Below, in pieces: positions 11,861 through 21,701 of a stretch of 64,000 nt of DNA. Source of the DNA: Budorcas taxicolor (lineage: Eukaryota > Chordata > Mammalia > Artiodactyla > Bovidae); the NCBI RefSeq assembly GCF_023091745.1, contig NC_068935.1, forward strand, positions 60,784,724 through 60,848,723, written 5' to 3'. Made by a program: the position numbers and the translations under genes. Positions within the stretch are counted from its first letter, which is position 1. Each line of letters begins with the position of its first letter. The notes under the pieces are model-generated. The model saw nothing but the letters and a program-made list of their open reading frames with translations, ran no database searches and had not been told where the DNA came from.

Positions 11861-12070
11861 GTAATCCAACGGCTCTGCAGGTAGAGAATCCATCTGTAAT
11901 GCAGGAGACACAGGAGATAAGGGTTCAATCCCTGGGTCAGAAAGATCCCCTGAAGGAAGACATGGCAACTCACTGCAGTATCCTTGCCTGGGAAATTCCA
12001 CTGACAGAGGAACCTAGCAGGCTACAGTCCATGGGGTCACAAAAGAGACATGACTGAGCAACTACGCACA
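11861..12070 (+). mobile_element. Bov-tA SINE
   Basis: tRNA-derived head (GGCTCTGCAGGTAGAGAATCC, GGTTCAATCCCTGGGTC), Bov-A body and BovB-like tail (GGGGTCACAAAAGAGACATG) are all present; diverged. Confidence 0.8.
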
Positions 12071-12075
12071 AGCAT

Positions 12076-12667
12076 ACAAATCACCTAGAAGGGGGATGAC
12101 ATTATTTGGAATATAACTAAGAACAGTGGATATAAGGATAGCTATGGAAGCTATGCATACAGTGTTTTAGTCAATTTTAAAAGTCCTCAATTTTAAAAAT
12201 GCCTGACTATTACATACTGGGTATAAAGCCACAGAAACTTTATTCTCCTCTCAGATGTCACTAACAAGCATTTCTTATTCGCTCCTATATTGCTAAAACT
12301 CACACCTATAATCAAGTCTCACATACCCCCACTACAATGCTCTTGCAACAGAATCTGTAATGTCTAAAGGAATACTGGAATAATGGAAATAACTATGGTA
12401 CAAAGAATATTGCATATGAAGTCAGAAAATATGGTTCTGCTAATAATGAGGAGTATGTGAATGCCCGATAAATGATAAAGTGCTATATAAGATCATAGTC
12501 AAGAAGAAAAAGAATTAAATTCTAAGCCATAGAGAGAAGAGGAAAAAAAGATAACGAAATATAAAGGAAAGTCGTCTTACCACAGTTCTTCCCTGTTCTC
12601 TTCTCACTCCTTGCTTTGTCCCACAGCCATTAACCCTATTCCACTACATTTCTGCTAAGAATCCTGA
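12076..12667. other. Unique intron 1 sequence, no feature seen
   Basis: AT-rich; no exon or confidently named repeat. Confidence 0.5.
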
Positions 12668-13065
12668 ATGAGTTTCCTGGGGCTGCTGTGACAAAACACC
12701 AAAAGATGCAAAGTTGAAAACAACAGAAATTTATTGTCTCATAGTTCTGGAGGCCAGAAGCCCCAAATCAAGACGTTGGCAGGTCCATGTTCCCTCTAAA
12801 ATCTGTAGCGGGGAATCCTTCCCTGTCTCTTCCTAATTTCTGGTGGTTTGCCAGCAATCCGTGGTGTTCTTTGGTGCGTCCATGTCTTCACATGAGAGTC
12901 TCTGTGTCTCTTCTCATAAGGACACCTACTCCAGTATGACCTCATTTTAACTTACATCTTAATTATATATGCAAAGACCCTATTTCCAAATAAGGTCCCA
13001 TTCACAGGTAGCAGGGGTCAGGATTCAACACATGTTTTTTGAGGACACAACAAATTCCCGTCTTG
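12668..13065 (-). mobile_element. Ancient MaLR-type LTR (MLT1-like)
   Basis: Continuous similarity to the well-known MLT1-type pattern: TTTCCTGGGGCTGCTGTGAC, CAACAGAAATTTATTGTCTC, TTCTGGAGGCCAGAAGCC, CTTATAAGG-like AAGGACACC, ATGACCTCATTTTAAC and GACCCTATTTCCAAATAAGG. It is a solitary old LTR with no internal coding region. Family name from memory only. Confidence 0.55.
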
Positions 13066-13069
13066 GAAA

Positions 13070-14465
13070 CTCACTGTTCCTCTCAAATCACTCCTAGTCT
13101 CCTCCCTCTACATATTCATTATCACCCCAACTTGCCTCCCTGACCTCTCAAAAACCTCTATCTAATCCCTTTCCTTAATCATATTAGAGGCATGTCCTTA
13201 GAACAATGGACCAGAAGGGCAACCTCCAATTAAAAAGACCTGTTTCTTCTGCCTAGAAAGTTCCAAGGAAAGAACATTTTTGTTTCAGCTGCTGGGGATC
13301 CCCCCCCCAAAAAAGATATACTATTGGGGAATCCGAGTGAGAATTCTGAATGCAGTTTTTTCTTATAGAGGAATTATTAGAAATTGTGGTGAGGGTCTTC
13401 TAGTCCGTTAAATGAAAGGCTATATAAGATGCAACTGGCTGACCTAACAACCAAAATGTCATGAATACCCTTATTTATAGAAAAAAATGCATCCAGAGTT
13501 TCAAAAATCTTACAAAGGAGTTTTTGAGTTATATCCATTTGTAAGTAAGAGGCTGCTTGCATTTAAAAAAAAACTGCTAACAAAACAGCACAGCAACAAT
13601 ATAAATGCTCCTCCTCAGTGGAGGCATCTTCAAATGGAAGTTGAAGATGCTTTCAGAGAACTGAGTATTGAAAAAGGATGAGCTGGTGTTTCTCACACTC
13701 AAGTCTATGCGTTTGGACAATTTTTTTTAATTCTGTATTTTTATTTTGATAACATTAAAAATATATAAAGTATCCTGGATTATCTACACGTATACCCATT
13801 GAATGAGTGATGGCACACAATTCAGTGTTGCACTTGAATTACAAAGGCATAGGTGCCAAGATATTCCCTAAAATAATAGTGCTTAATTTTTAATGTACTG
13901 GAAGCATGTCTGGCTGCTGTTAGGTTGGCACATCCTAAAATCATGACAATCATGACTCAAGCACTCTTGTATTCCTGCTGTGTTTTAAAATCTGTTATAG
14001 AGACAAAATTTATCTCTTGCAGTAATGATTTACAAGAGCTGGGACTTTTTTTATCTGATAGTCTGAAAATGACGGTGTGGAAAAATAACATTAACACATA
14101 AATTATCTCAAGCTAAACAGAAAATAATACTGAAAGGTGTTTGTATCAAGTGAAAACCAAGTAATACTACAATGTACTATATGAATAAAGGTAGTGCAAC
14201 TATTTAAACAGAACAAAGAAATGGAAAAATTAACTTGCCACATAGTGCATGGTAATGGCCAATGCTAAATCAAAAGAAAGCATTCCATATCATTAATTGT
14301 ATTACTGCAAGAAGATGTATTATGTTTAATCCTTACAACAGTTTATTAGCAGGATGTTTCACAGAATATATGTTAAGAAAATTAAATTTTCCACCCTTGT
14401 ATCATGGGCCATACTATTAAACTGGCCCATTAAATTAAATGCAGGTGGAGATGGAAGGTGCTCAG
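13070..14465. other. Unique VAMP7 intron 1 sequence
   Basis: About 1.4 kb without a confidently recognised repeat. Possible short L2-like C/T-rich text at 13,080-13,200. Small open frames here (for example 13,487-13,681) show no known domain. The stretch is relatively repeat-poor for this window. Confidence 0.4.
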
Positions 14466-14675
14466 GAAGGTGGCACTAGTGGTAAAGAACCTGCCTGCCA
14501 ATACATGAGACACAAGAGGCCCGGATTCTATCCCTAGGTGGGGAAGATCACCTGGAAGAGGGTATGATCACCCACCCCAGTATTCTTGCCTGGAGAATCC
14601 CATGAACAGAGGAGCCTGGTGGGCTAGTCCATGGGGTCACAAAGAGTGGGACACGACTGAAGCAGCTGAGCACAC
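14466..14675 (+). mobile_element. Bov-tA SINE
   Basis: Diverged head (AGTGGTAAAGAACCTGCCTGCC), body (CCAGTATTCTTGCCTGGAG) and tail (CACAAAGAGTGGGACACGAC). Confidence 0.85.
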
Positions 14676-15134
14676 TGCATGGAACAAGAGAAGGCATGCT
14701 AGAGAAGGTTCACGAACTAGCTGGATGAGATGGAACAGTCGGCATTTGGCAAATGAGACGATTTAGGGATAAGGATAATGGCCATATGTAAAAACAAGGC
14801 CTCACATAAATTAAGTACTTTGTATTTGCTCAAGTAGTCTTTCAATTTCAGTTCAACACATGTTCTAAGCACTCAGTATAGCATACACTGGAGGCATGAA
14901 GACCAGTGAGAAAGGATAGCTATACTCAAGGGAGCCAGAGTACAATATGGAAGACAGAAACAAATAAATGCAATAAAGTTTAAGAGTGAATAATCTAAGA
15001 ATGTACACAACTGTTCAGAAGATTTCTTGTGATTATCTCATCTTGGACAATGAAAAAATTAAAAAAAAATGCAGGTGTCAGACTGTATATTGGGAATTTC
15101 CTCAGTATACAATTATTTCTTCTTGGAAGAGAGG

Positions 15135-15225
15135 TCAAAGTGTCTATTTTATCCTCACTAGGTTCTCAAAACCCAGCACAGTGCCTTACATATAATAATC
15201 CCTCAAATATTTAATAAATTAATCA
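15135..15225 (+). mobile_element. L2 3'-end fragment
   Basis: CCAGCACAGTGCCTTACATA followed by CCCTCAAATATTTAATAAATT matches the L2 terminal pattern. Confidence 0.5.
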
Positions 15226-15250
15226 ACACTGAGCATCTTTTGGTTTTATG

Positions 15251-15460
15251 GGGGCTTCCCTGGTGGCTCAGATGGTAAAGAATCTGCCTGCAATGCTGGA
15301 GACCCAGGTTCAATCCCTGGGAGGGGAAGATTCCCTGGAGAAGGGAATGGCTACCTACTCCAGTATTCTTGCCTGTAGAATTCCATGGACAGAGGAGCCT
15401 GGTGGGCTCCATGGGGTCACAAAGAGTTGGACACATCTGAGTGACTTTCATACACACACA
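15251..15460 (+). mobile_element. Bov-tA SINE
   Basis: Little-diverged copy: GGGCTTCCCTGGTGGCTCAG, A- and B-box-like regions, CCAGTATTCTTGCCTG and CACAAAGAGTTGGACAC; ends in an ACACACACA run. Confidence 0.9.
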
Positions 15461-15464
15461 TAAA

Positions 15465-15880
15465 TGGTAGATAACTTTATATCCAGTAGGAGCTGGCAAG
15501 AACAATATTTTGATTACCAAGCTATCTCCCTAAGTAAGATAAATGAGTTGAGCTGAGAGTAATGCAGTCCTCAACTCTTCTCAGAGAGGAAATAAGCAAA
15601 TGACAGAAAACCACCAATTCTGATGCAATAACCTTGGAAGAGACAGAAGAATGAAGAACAATCGTTTATATGGGAGAAAAAGAAGATATGTTTATGAAAA
15701 TCCTGAAATCTGGTCCCAGATCAAGAATATTCTTGTTGGTATTGCAAATATTCTTTTAGGGTGATGCTCTGAGACCCAACCTAATCCTTGTCACTTTCTC
15801 AAGACAGGAGATTACCCTGTCAAGTAAAAAATACCTGTTCTGTTTTGCATTCACCACCACCACCATATAACATCATCTTG
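15465..15880. other. Unique intron 1 sequence, no feature seen
   Basis: Nothing recognised apart from small chance open frames. Confidence 0.45.
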
Positions 15881-15884
15881 ATTC

Positions 15885-16025
15885 TTTCTGTTTGCCCCTT
15901 CCACACACACTCACATACATGTAAGCTACTGAGAGTAGCGATCTATCTTATTACCAGCTATATCCCCTGCAGTTAGAAGAGCGTCTAGCTCATATTAGCT
16001 GTTCAATAAATGTTTGTAAAACATA
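15885..16025 (+). mobile_element. L2 3'-end fragment
   Basis: TGTAAGCTACTGAGAGTAGC, the TATCCCCTGCAGTTAGAAG block and GTTCAATAAATGTTTG correspond to the L2 terminus. Confidence 0.55.
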
Positions 16026-16414
16026 TGAGTGGCTCTGCTTTCAGTCACAGCTATTCAAAGTGAAAGAATGTCCAAAACATAACAGTATCCTCTGGGATCG
16101 AGGATGAGACCATGGAGTTACAGGTAGCTGGAAGCAATTCATAAAACATAAAGATAACTGTTGGTGAAGGTTATGGAGGAGGAGGGAGGTGTAAAGCATT
16201 TCCTCAAGAGTCTAGTACGCGTTCAGTTCGTTAAATATCGGCCAATAGTAACAACAAGAACATCACCATACAGGTCTGACGCTGAGGAAATAAGTCTGGG
16301 CAGAGAGAGAGAGAGTTCCTATTTGAACTGAGGAAGAAGAAACGACAACACTAGGCCTTGGAGGAAGGGCTCGCAGAGGGTTACAAACCCAGAAGTAGAA
16401 GGTAAGGCAGAAAG

Positions 16415-16422
16415 TGACGTCA
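16415..16422. promoter_or_regulatory. Perfect palindromic CRE (TGACGTCA)
   Basis: A full consensus CREB/ATF site lies at the edge of the CpG island, about 340 bases into the proposed VAMP7 intron 1. An exact palindrome retaining its CpG in CpG-poor flanking sequence is suggestive, but function is inferred from motif and position only. Confidence 0.45.
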
Positions 16423-16763
16423 TCGAAACTAGGGCGTAGAGTTTTTAGAAGATTCAAGAAATCTCAAGAGATTCGAAACCTACAAACGGGTCTTGTGGAA
16501 TACAAAGTGAGGGAAAATTTAACATTTTTTTTTCTCTTCTGTAACAACTTGTGACGCATTCGGACTCTTTCGCTCGAGGCCTTTTTAGGTGTATAAAACG
16601 CACTTAATCCAAAGTGGACCTGTCCGACCATTCGAACTGTCGACACCAGAGAAGCCCTAGTCACCCTTCCATTGCCTCCTAATTCCACCTTCCCGTGAGC
16701 ACCTCTGCGGTCCCCGTGCCGTCGTCTCTCCGCCTTCCACCCCGTTCTCCCCGCTGCTTTTAC

Positions 16764-16990
16764 CTGTCCGGGCACCGTGCGAGAACTCGCCGCGTCAGGA
16801 CAGAGCCGCTCGGATCAGCACCGGGTCGCAGGCTGCCGGTTCCCAGAGGAGGCTGGACCGGACGCCACCGGCTTCCGCAAAAAAGCGCCCCGCCCGCGCG
16901 CGGCCCCCTGGGAATGTGAGCGCTCATCCAATGGGAGCGAGAGGTGGGGCGGGGCCGGCGGCGTTCCCAGTCCTCGTACTTCCCAGGAGC
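16764..16990 (-). other. VAMP7: Candidate non-coding exon 1 of VAMP7
   Basis: On the minus strand the CpG island contains CCCGGACAG|GTAAAA, a good donor with its last exonic base at 16764 and GT at 16763-16762. It lies 12.6 kb upstream of the exon 2 acceptor, on the right strand and inside the only CpG island of the window. The right edge (the transcription start) cannot be fixed from sequence and is set near the promoter motifs. Exon identity and start are inference; RNA evidence would be needed to confirm them. Confidence 0.6.
16928..16956. promoter_or_regulatory. CCAAT box and GC box
   Basis: CCAATGG occurs at 16928-16934 on the plus strand (an inverted CCAAT for VAMP7), followed 11 bases later by GGGGCGGGGCC at 16946-16956, a full Sp1-type site. 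Both lie between the SBS-like motif and the candidate exon 1 donor. Confidence 0.65.
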
Positions 16991-16995
16991 CGCAC

Positions 16996-17015
16996 TGCAT
17001 CCTGGGAGTGGTAGT
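16996..17015 (-). promoter_or_regulatory. ZNF143/THAP11 SBS-like motif
   Basis: The minus strand reads ACTACCACTCCCAGGATGCA, which differs from the SBS consensus ACTACAATTCCCAGCATGC at only three positions and keeps the ACTAC and TCCCAG cores. Such motifs lie within about 100 bases of CpG-island transcription starts and recruit ZNF143 and THAP11/HCFC1. The orientation and position suit transcription towards VAMP7. Confidence 0.7.
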
Positions 17016-17060
17016 TTCGGCTGTCCTATCGCCGACGCTGTCGCGCCTGCTCAATCAACA

Positions 17061-17495
17061 GTTCTCATCATCAACCACATCAAGCGCTATTCCTTAGAGA
17101 AAACGAGAGCATGTAGGGCCACCAAAAGCCCAGCATTGAGTTGGTAGGATCAATGAAGAGCTGAGCTTTACCAACCGTCTCCCTGCTTAGTCGCAGCAGG
17201 TAGCATCACCTGTTACTTCATAGACAAGAAAGAATTCATCTGACAGGAATTCCCTCTACTTTCACCACGACATTTTTTAACCGGTTTGGGCCGCTGAGCA
17301 ATCCTTTCTCCCATTTCTTTCAATGATAGTTGTAGAGTAGTAGTAGTAATAATAATAATCAACTACTCTCATTGGCTGTAAACTCCCTCATCCCTTTTAC
17401 ATCCCTATTCCTTCTTACCAACTTGAGCTCCACTAATAAACTCGAACTCCACTAAGAAACTCGCCTGTGTCACGTCTCAACGGCTCTCTGCTTTC
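17061..17495. other. Upstream flank of the VAMP7 CpG island
   Basis: Transition from the island to intergenic DNA. It holds one trinucleotide repeat (TAG/TAA)n at 17,336-17,360. No repeat family or exon is recognised. Confidence 0.45.
17336..17360. repeat. (TAG)n(TAA)n trinucleotide microsatellite
   Basis: Four TAG-type units pass into four to five TAA units, about 340 bases upstream of the CpG island's right edge. Confidence 0.75.
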
Positions 17496-17499
17496 TTGC

Positions 17500-18062
17500 T
17501 CTTTGTTGTTCAGTCGCCAAGTCGTGTCCAACTCATTGCAAGCCTATGGACTGCTGCACGACAGGCTTACCAGGCCCTCATCATTTCCCGGAGCTTGCTC
17601 AAACTCATATCCATCGAGTCGGTGATGCCATCCAACCATCTCATCCTCTGTCGACTTCTTTTTCTGCCTTCAATCTTGCCCAGCATCGGGGTCTTTTCCA
17701 ATCAGGTGTTTCCATCAGGTGGCCAAAGTATTAGAGCTTCAGCTTCAGCATCAGTCCTTCCAAACAGTCCTTCCAAATCAATTCAGGATTGATTTCCTTT
17801 AAGATTGACTGGTTTGATCTCCTTACTTTCCAAGGGACTGTGTAGAGTCTTTTGAAGCACCATAGTTTAAAGGCATTAATTCTTCCATATTCTGCCTTCT
17901 TTATTGTCCAGCTCTCACATCTGTACATGACTACAGGAAAGATTATAGCCAGAAAATACAGACTTCTGTTGGCAAAGTGATGTCTTTGCTTTTTAACATA
18001 TTGTCTAGATTTGTCCTAGCTTTCCGGCCAAGAAGCAATTGCCTTCTAATTTCATGGCTGCA
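17500..18062 (-). mobile_element. BovB 3' half, left arm of an inverted pair
   Basis: Inverse BovB: the 3' tail is at the left (GTTGTTCAGTCGCCAAGTCG) and sequence runs to the equivalent of the late-ORF2 region (TAATTTCATGGCTGCAG), where it stops. It pairs with the plus-oriented copy starting 133 bases later. Confidence 0.9.
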
Positions 18063-18194
18063 GACATACAAGATGAGAGAAACTGCCCCAAGCCTCTCAC
18101 CACACACAGACTTAACCTCCCCTTTCCAGTCAAAATTCTCAAAGGTGTTGTTAAAACAAATAGACATTCTCCAACCAACAGGGGCAAATATTAT

Positions 18195-18765
18195 TTTCTT
18201 GGGCTCCAAAATCACTGTGGATGGTGACTACAGCCAGGAAATTAAGAGACACTTGCTCCTTGGAAGAAAAGCTATGACAAACCTAGACAGTGTATTTAAA
18301 AAGCAGAGACATCACTTTGCCAACAAAGGTCCATATAGTCAAAGCTATGGTTTTTCCAGTAGTCTGTACGGATGTGAGAGTTGGACCATGAAGAAAGCTG
18401 AGTGCAGAAGAATTGATGCTTTTTGAACTATGGTGTTGGAGAAGACTCTTGAGAGTGCCTTGGACTAAAAGGAGATCAAACCAGTCAATCCTAAAGGGAA
18501 TCAGTCCTGACTATTCACTGGAAGGACTGATGCTGAAGCTCCAATACTTTGACCAACTAATAGGAAGATCTGACTCATTGTAAAAAACCCTGATGTTGGG
18601 AAACATTAAGGGCAGGAAGAGAAGGGGATGACAGAGGATGTGATCGTTGGATGACATCACCAACACAATGGATATGAGTTTGAACAGACTCTGGGAGATA
18701 CTGAAGGACAGGGAAGCCTGGTGGGCTGCAGTCCATGGGGTCAGAGAAAGTTGGAAATGATTCTT
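18195..18765 (+). mobile_element. BovB 3' half, right arm of an inverted pair
   Basis: Plus-oriented BovB from GGGCTCCAAAATCACTG to the 3' end near TCAGAGAAAGTTGGAAATG. It covers nearly the same part of the element as 17,500-18,062 but in the opposite direction. Frames are broken by stops and small indels. Confidence 0.9.
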
Positions 18766-18769
18766 TTTT

Positions 18770-19591
18770 TGAAGTGCTTCTGGATATCCACACTAGAGTG
18801 CATGCAGAACCATTTAAATAGGTGGCTTTATAATTTTATAATTTTCTAATTTAGAAGTTCTGTTACCATTTCTCCAAGTTATTGAAGAGTGGAATCTCTT
18901 TTTATAATACATGATTTTAGATAGTTTGAAATTCTGTAATAAAGGTTTCAATTTCCATTTCAGTTCCTGTTGTTAACAAGCCTATATAGAACTGATGATT
19001 TATATAACCTAATGTAATCTCCCAACAGTACGGACGACAAAAATTACGAAGCCAAGAAGAGATGGAGCCTGGATTATGAACTAGCTTTCTTACACTATAG
19101 GCTCGAGAAATGTCTGGTGGGCTAAAATAAGATACATATATCACACAGAACTCTACTCATATCTGAGAGATCTTGGATTTACATTCTGCTTATCAGGATT
19201 GGATCATGATGTATTATTTTGTAGTTCACAAACGAATTCAGTGACTTTTGCTTTGGCAACATCAAAATCATTCACATTATTGCAATATATCACTGATCAT
19301 CAGTGCTGTTTATGCTTCTTTTCTCCTGGATATTTGGACTTGGGCACATTTTCTTCCTATTTGTGCTCATAATAAAATTACCTCGAGAACACCTGTTCTC
19401 CTTCAAAATTCACAGTCACTAGAGGGAGTGAACACATTATCAATATCTACAAAATCATTGCCTTTTACTATGGAACAGTTTCTCTTTGCAGCTCATTCCA
19501 GTTAATGTTGCCACATATCCTGCTCTGCTGGTCTGAGCCATCAATGATTCCAACATCAGCTTTGGCAAAGCATCTCTGAATCACTTCTAAG
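18770..19591. other. Unclassified intergenic sequence
   Basis: No recognised repeat. The right part (about 19,240-19,601) continues after the following BovB insertion at 21,533 and the rejoined minus strand has gene-like short open frames, described among the findings. Confidence 0.35.
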
Positions 19592-19601
19592 CTGTCTATC
19601 C

Positions 19602-21522
19602 ATTTGCAAAAAAAAAAGCAAAATGGCTGTCTGAGGAGGCCTTGCAAATAGTTGTGAAAAGAAGAGAAGAGAAAAGCAAAGGAGAAAAGGAAAGATATAC
19701 CCATTTGAAAGCAGAGTTTTAAAGAATAGCAAGGAGAGATAAGAAAGCCTTCTTCAGCGATCAATGCAAAGAAATAGAGGAAAATAATAGAATGGGAAAG
19801 ACCTCTTCAAGAAAATTAGAGATACCAAGGGAGCATTTCATGCAAAGATGGGCTCAATAAAGGACAGAAATGGTATGGACCTAACAGAAGCAGAAAATAT
19901 TAAGAAGAGGTGGCAAGAATACAGAAAAACTGTACAAAAAAGATCTTCAGAACCCAGATAATCATGAAGGTGTGATCACTCACACTCACCTAGAGCAGGA
20001 CATCCTGAAATGTGAAATCAGGTGAGCCTTAGGAAGAATCACTATGAACAGAGCTAGTGGAGGTAATGGAATTCCAGTTGAGCTATTTCCAATCTTAAAA
20101 GATGATGCTGTGAAAGTGCTGCACTCAATATGCCAGCAAATTTGGAAAACTCAGCAGTGGCCACAGCATTGGAAAAGGTCAGTTTTCATTCCAATCCCAA
20201 AGAAAGGCAATGCCAAAGAAAGTTCAAACTACCGTACAATTGCACTCATCTCACACACTAGTAAAGTAATGATCAAAATTCTCCAAGCCAGGCTTCAGCA
20301 ATAAGTGAACCGTGAACTTCTAGACGTTCAAGCTGGTTTTAGAAAAGGCAGAGGAACCAGAGATCAAATTGCCAATGTCCGCTGGATCATGGAAAAAGCA
20401 AGAGAGTTCCAGAAAAACATCTATTTCTGCTTTATTGACTATGCCAAAGCCTTTGACTGTGTGGATCACAATAAACTGTGGAAAATTCTGAAAGAGATGG
20501 GAATACCAGACCACCTGACCTGCCTCTTGAGAAATCTGTATGCAGGTCAGGAAGCAACAGTTAGAACTGGACATGGAACAACAGACTGGTTCCAAATAGG
20601 AAAAGGAGTACATCAAGGCTATATATTGTCACCCTGCTTATTTAACTTATATGCAGAGTACATTATGGGAAATGCTGGGCTGGAGGAAGCACAAGCTGGA
20701 ATAAGATTGCCTGGAGAAATATCAATAACCTCAGATATGTAGATGAAACCCCCCTTATGGCACAAAGTGAAGAGGAACTAAAGATCCTCTTGATGAAAGT
20801 GAAAGAGGAGAGTGAAAAAGTTGGCTTAAAGCTCAACATTCAGAAAACTAAGATCATGGCATCTGGTCCCATCACTTTATGGGAAATAGATGGGGAAACA
20901 GTGGAAACTGTGTCAGACTTTATTTTTGTGGGCTTCAAAATCACTGCAGATGGTGATTTCAGCCATGAAATTAAAACACTCTTGCTCCTTGGAAGGAGAG
21001 TTATGACCAACCTAGATAGCATATTAAAAAGCAGAGACATTAATTTGCCAACAAAGGTCCATCTAGTCAAGGCTATGGTTTTCCCAGTGGTCATGTATGG
21101 ATGGGAGAGTTGGACTATAAAGAAAGCTAAGCACCTAACAATTGATGCTTTTGAACTGTGGTGTTGGAGAAGACTCTTGAGAGTCCCTTGGTCTGCAAGG
21201 AGATACAACCAGTCCATCCTAAAGAAGGTCAGTCCTGAGTGTTGGTTGGAGGGACTGATGTTGAAGCTGAAACTCCAATACTTTGACCACCTGATGTGGA
21301 GAGCTGACTCATTTGAAAAGACCCTGATGCTGGGAAAGATTGAGGGCAGGAGCAGAAGGGGACCACAGAGGATGAGATGGTTGGATGGCATCACCGACAC
21401 AATGGACATGGGTTTGTGTGGACTCTGGGAGTTGGTTATCGACAGGGAGGCCTGGTATGCTGTGGTTCATGGGATCGCGAAGAGTCGGACATGACTGAGT
21501 GACTGAACTGAACTGAACTGAA
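19602..21522 (+). mobile_element. 5'-truncated BovB LINE (1.9 kb) with target-site duplication
   Basis: Starts inside the linker before the RT domain (GCAAAATGGCTGTCTGAGG) and runs to an intact 3' terminus with the (GAACT)n tail. It is flanked by the 10-base duplication CTGTCTATCC (19,592-19,601 and 21,523-21,532), the signature of target-primed reverse transcription. Confidence 0.95.
20044..21494 (+). pseudogene. BovB reverse transcriptase remnant
   Basis: Three successive open parts (20044-20304, 20305-20742, 20757-21494; 86, 145 and 245 codons) cover the RT and C-terminal domains of the RTE-type polyprotein. RT motif A is intact in form (FIDYAKAFDCVDHNKLW). A stop at about 20,302 and a one-base deletion near 20,700 break the frame, and the catalytic YADD box has decayed to YVDE, so even a repaired frame would lack the second aspartate. 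The C-terminal part (SEEELKILLMKVKEESEKVG onward) is fully open to the stop. Confidence 0.88.
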
Positions 21523-21701
21523 CTGTCTATCCCACATAGCAGTGAAATTTCTCATCACACCAAGGACATGCCATTTCTTTCCACCTGCAATAGAACAGTG
21601 CTTCTCATAATGTACCAAGCATTTGCAGCATCCAACTTTTGATGATTTATTATTTTTCAGTCGAACAGCTACACACAGCCATAGTGCTGGTAGGCACTAT
21701 G

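Larger units (their letters stand above)
16540..17060 (-). promoter_or_regulatory. VAMP7: CpG-island promoter, probably of VAMP7
   Basis: This is the only long GC-rich, CpG-dense stretch in the window: at least 20 CpG dinucleotides fall in 16,741-16,920 alone, whereas the surrounding DNA is AT-rich and CpG-poor. It contains an Sp1-type GC box, a CCAAT box, an SBS/ZNF143-like element and no obvious TATA box, which is typical of a housekeeping promoter with dispersed starts. No known repeat covers it. VAMP7 on the minus strand is the only gene recognised nearby; a divergent plus-strand transcript is possible, because such islands often fire both ways, but no plus-strand exon is recognisable. 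Confidence 0.8.

Noticed and set aside
15251..15320. tRNA-like A and B boxes in SINE heads as tRNA genes
   Set aside because: They are the promoter-bearing heads of Bov-tA/CHR SINEs; no full cloverleaf with an acceptor stem is present in any of them.
16464..17147. Open frames of 60-106 codons across the CpG island
   Set aside because: GC-rich DNA has few stop codons by chance; the frames overlap on both strands and none resembles a known protein. The region is better explained as promoter and non-coding exon.
20040..21500. BovB RT frame as a host reverse-transcriptase-related gene
   Set aside because: It has target-site duplications, a repeat-terminal tail, a frameshift and a decayed YADD box; it is a dead LINE copy.
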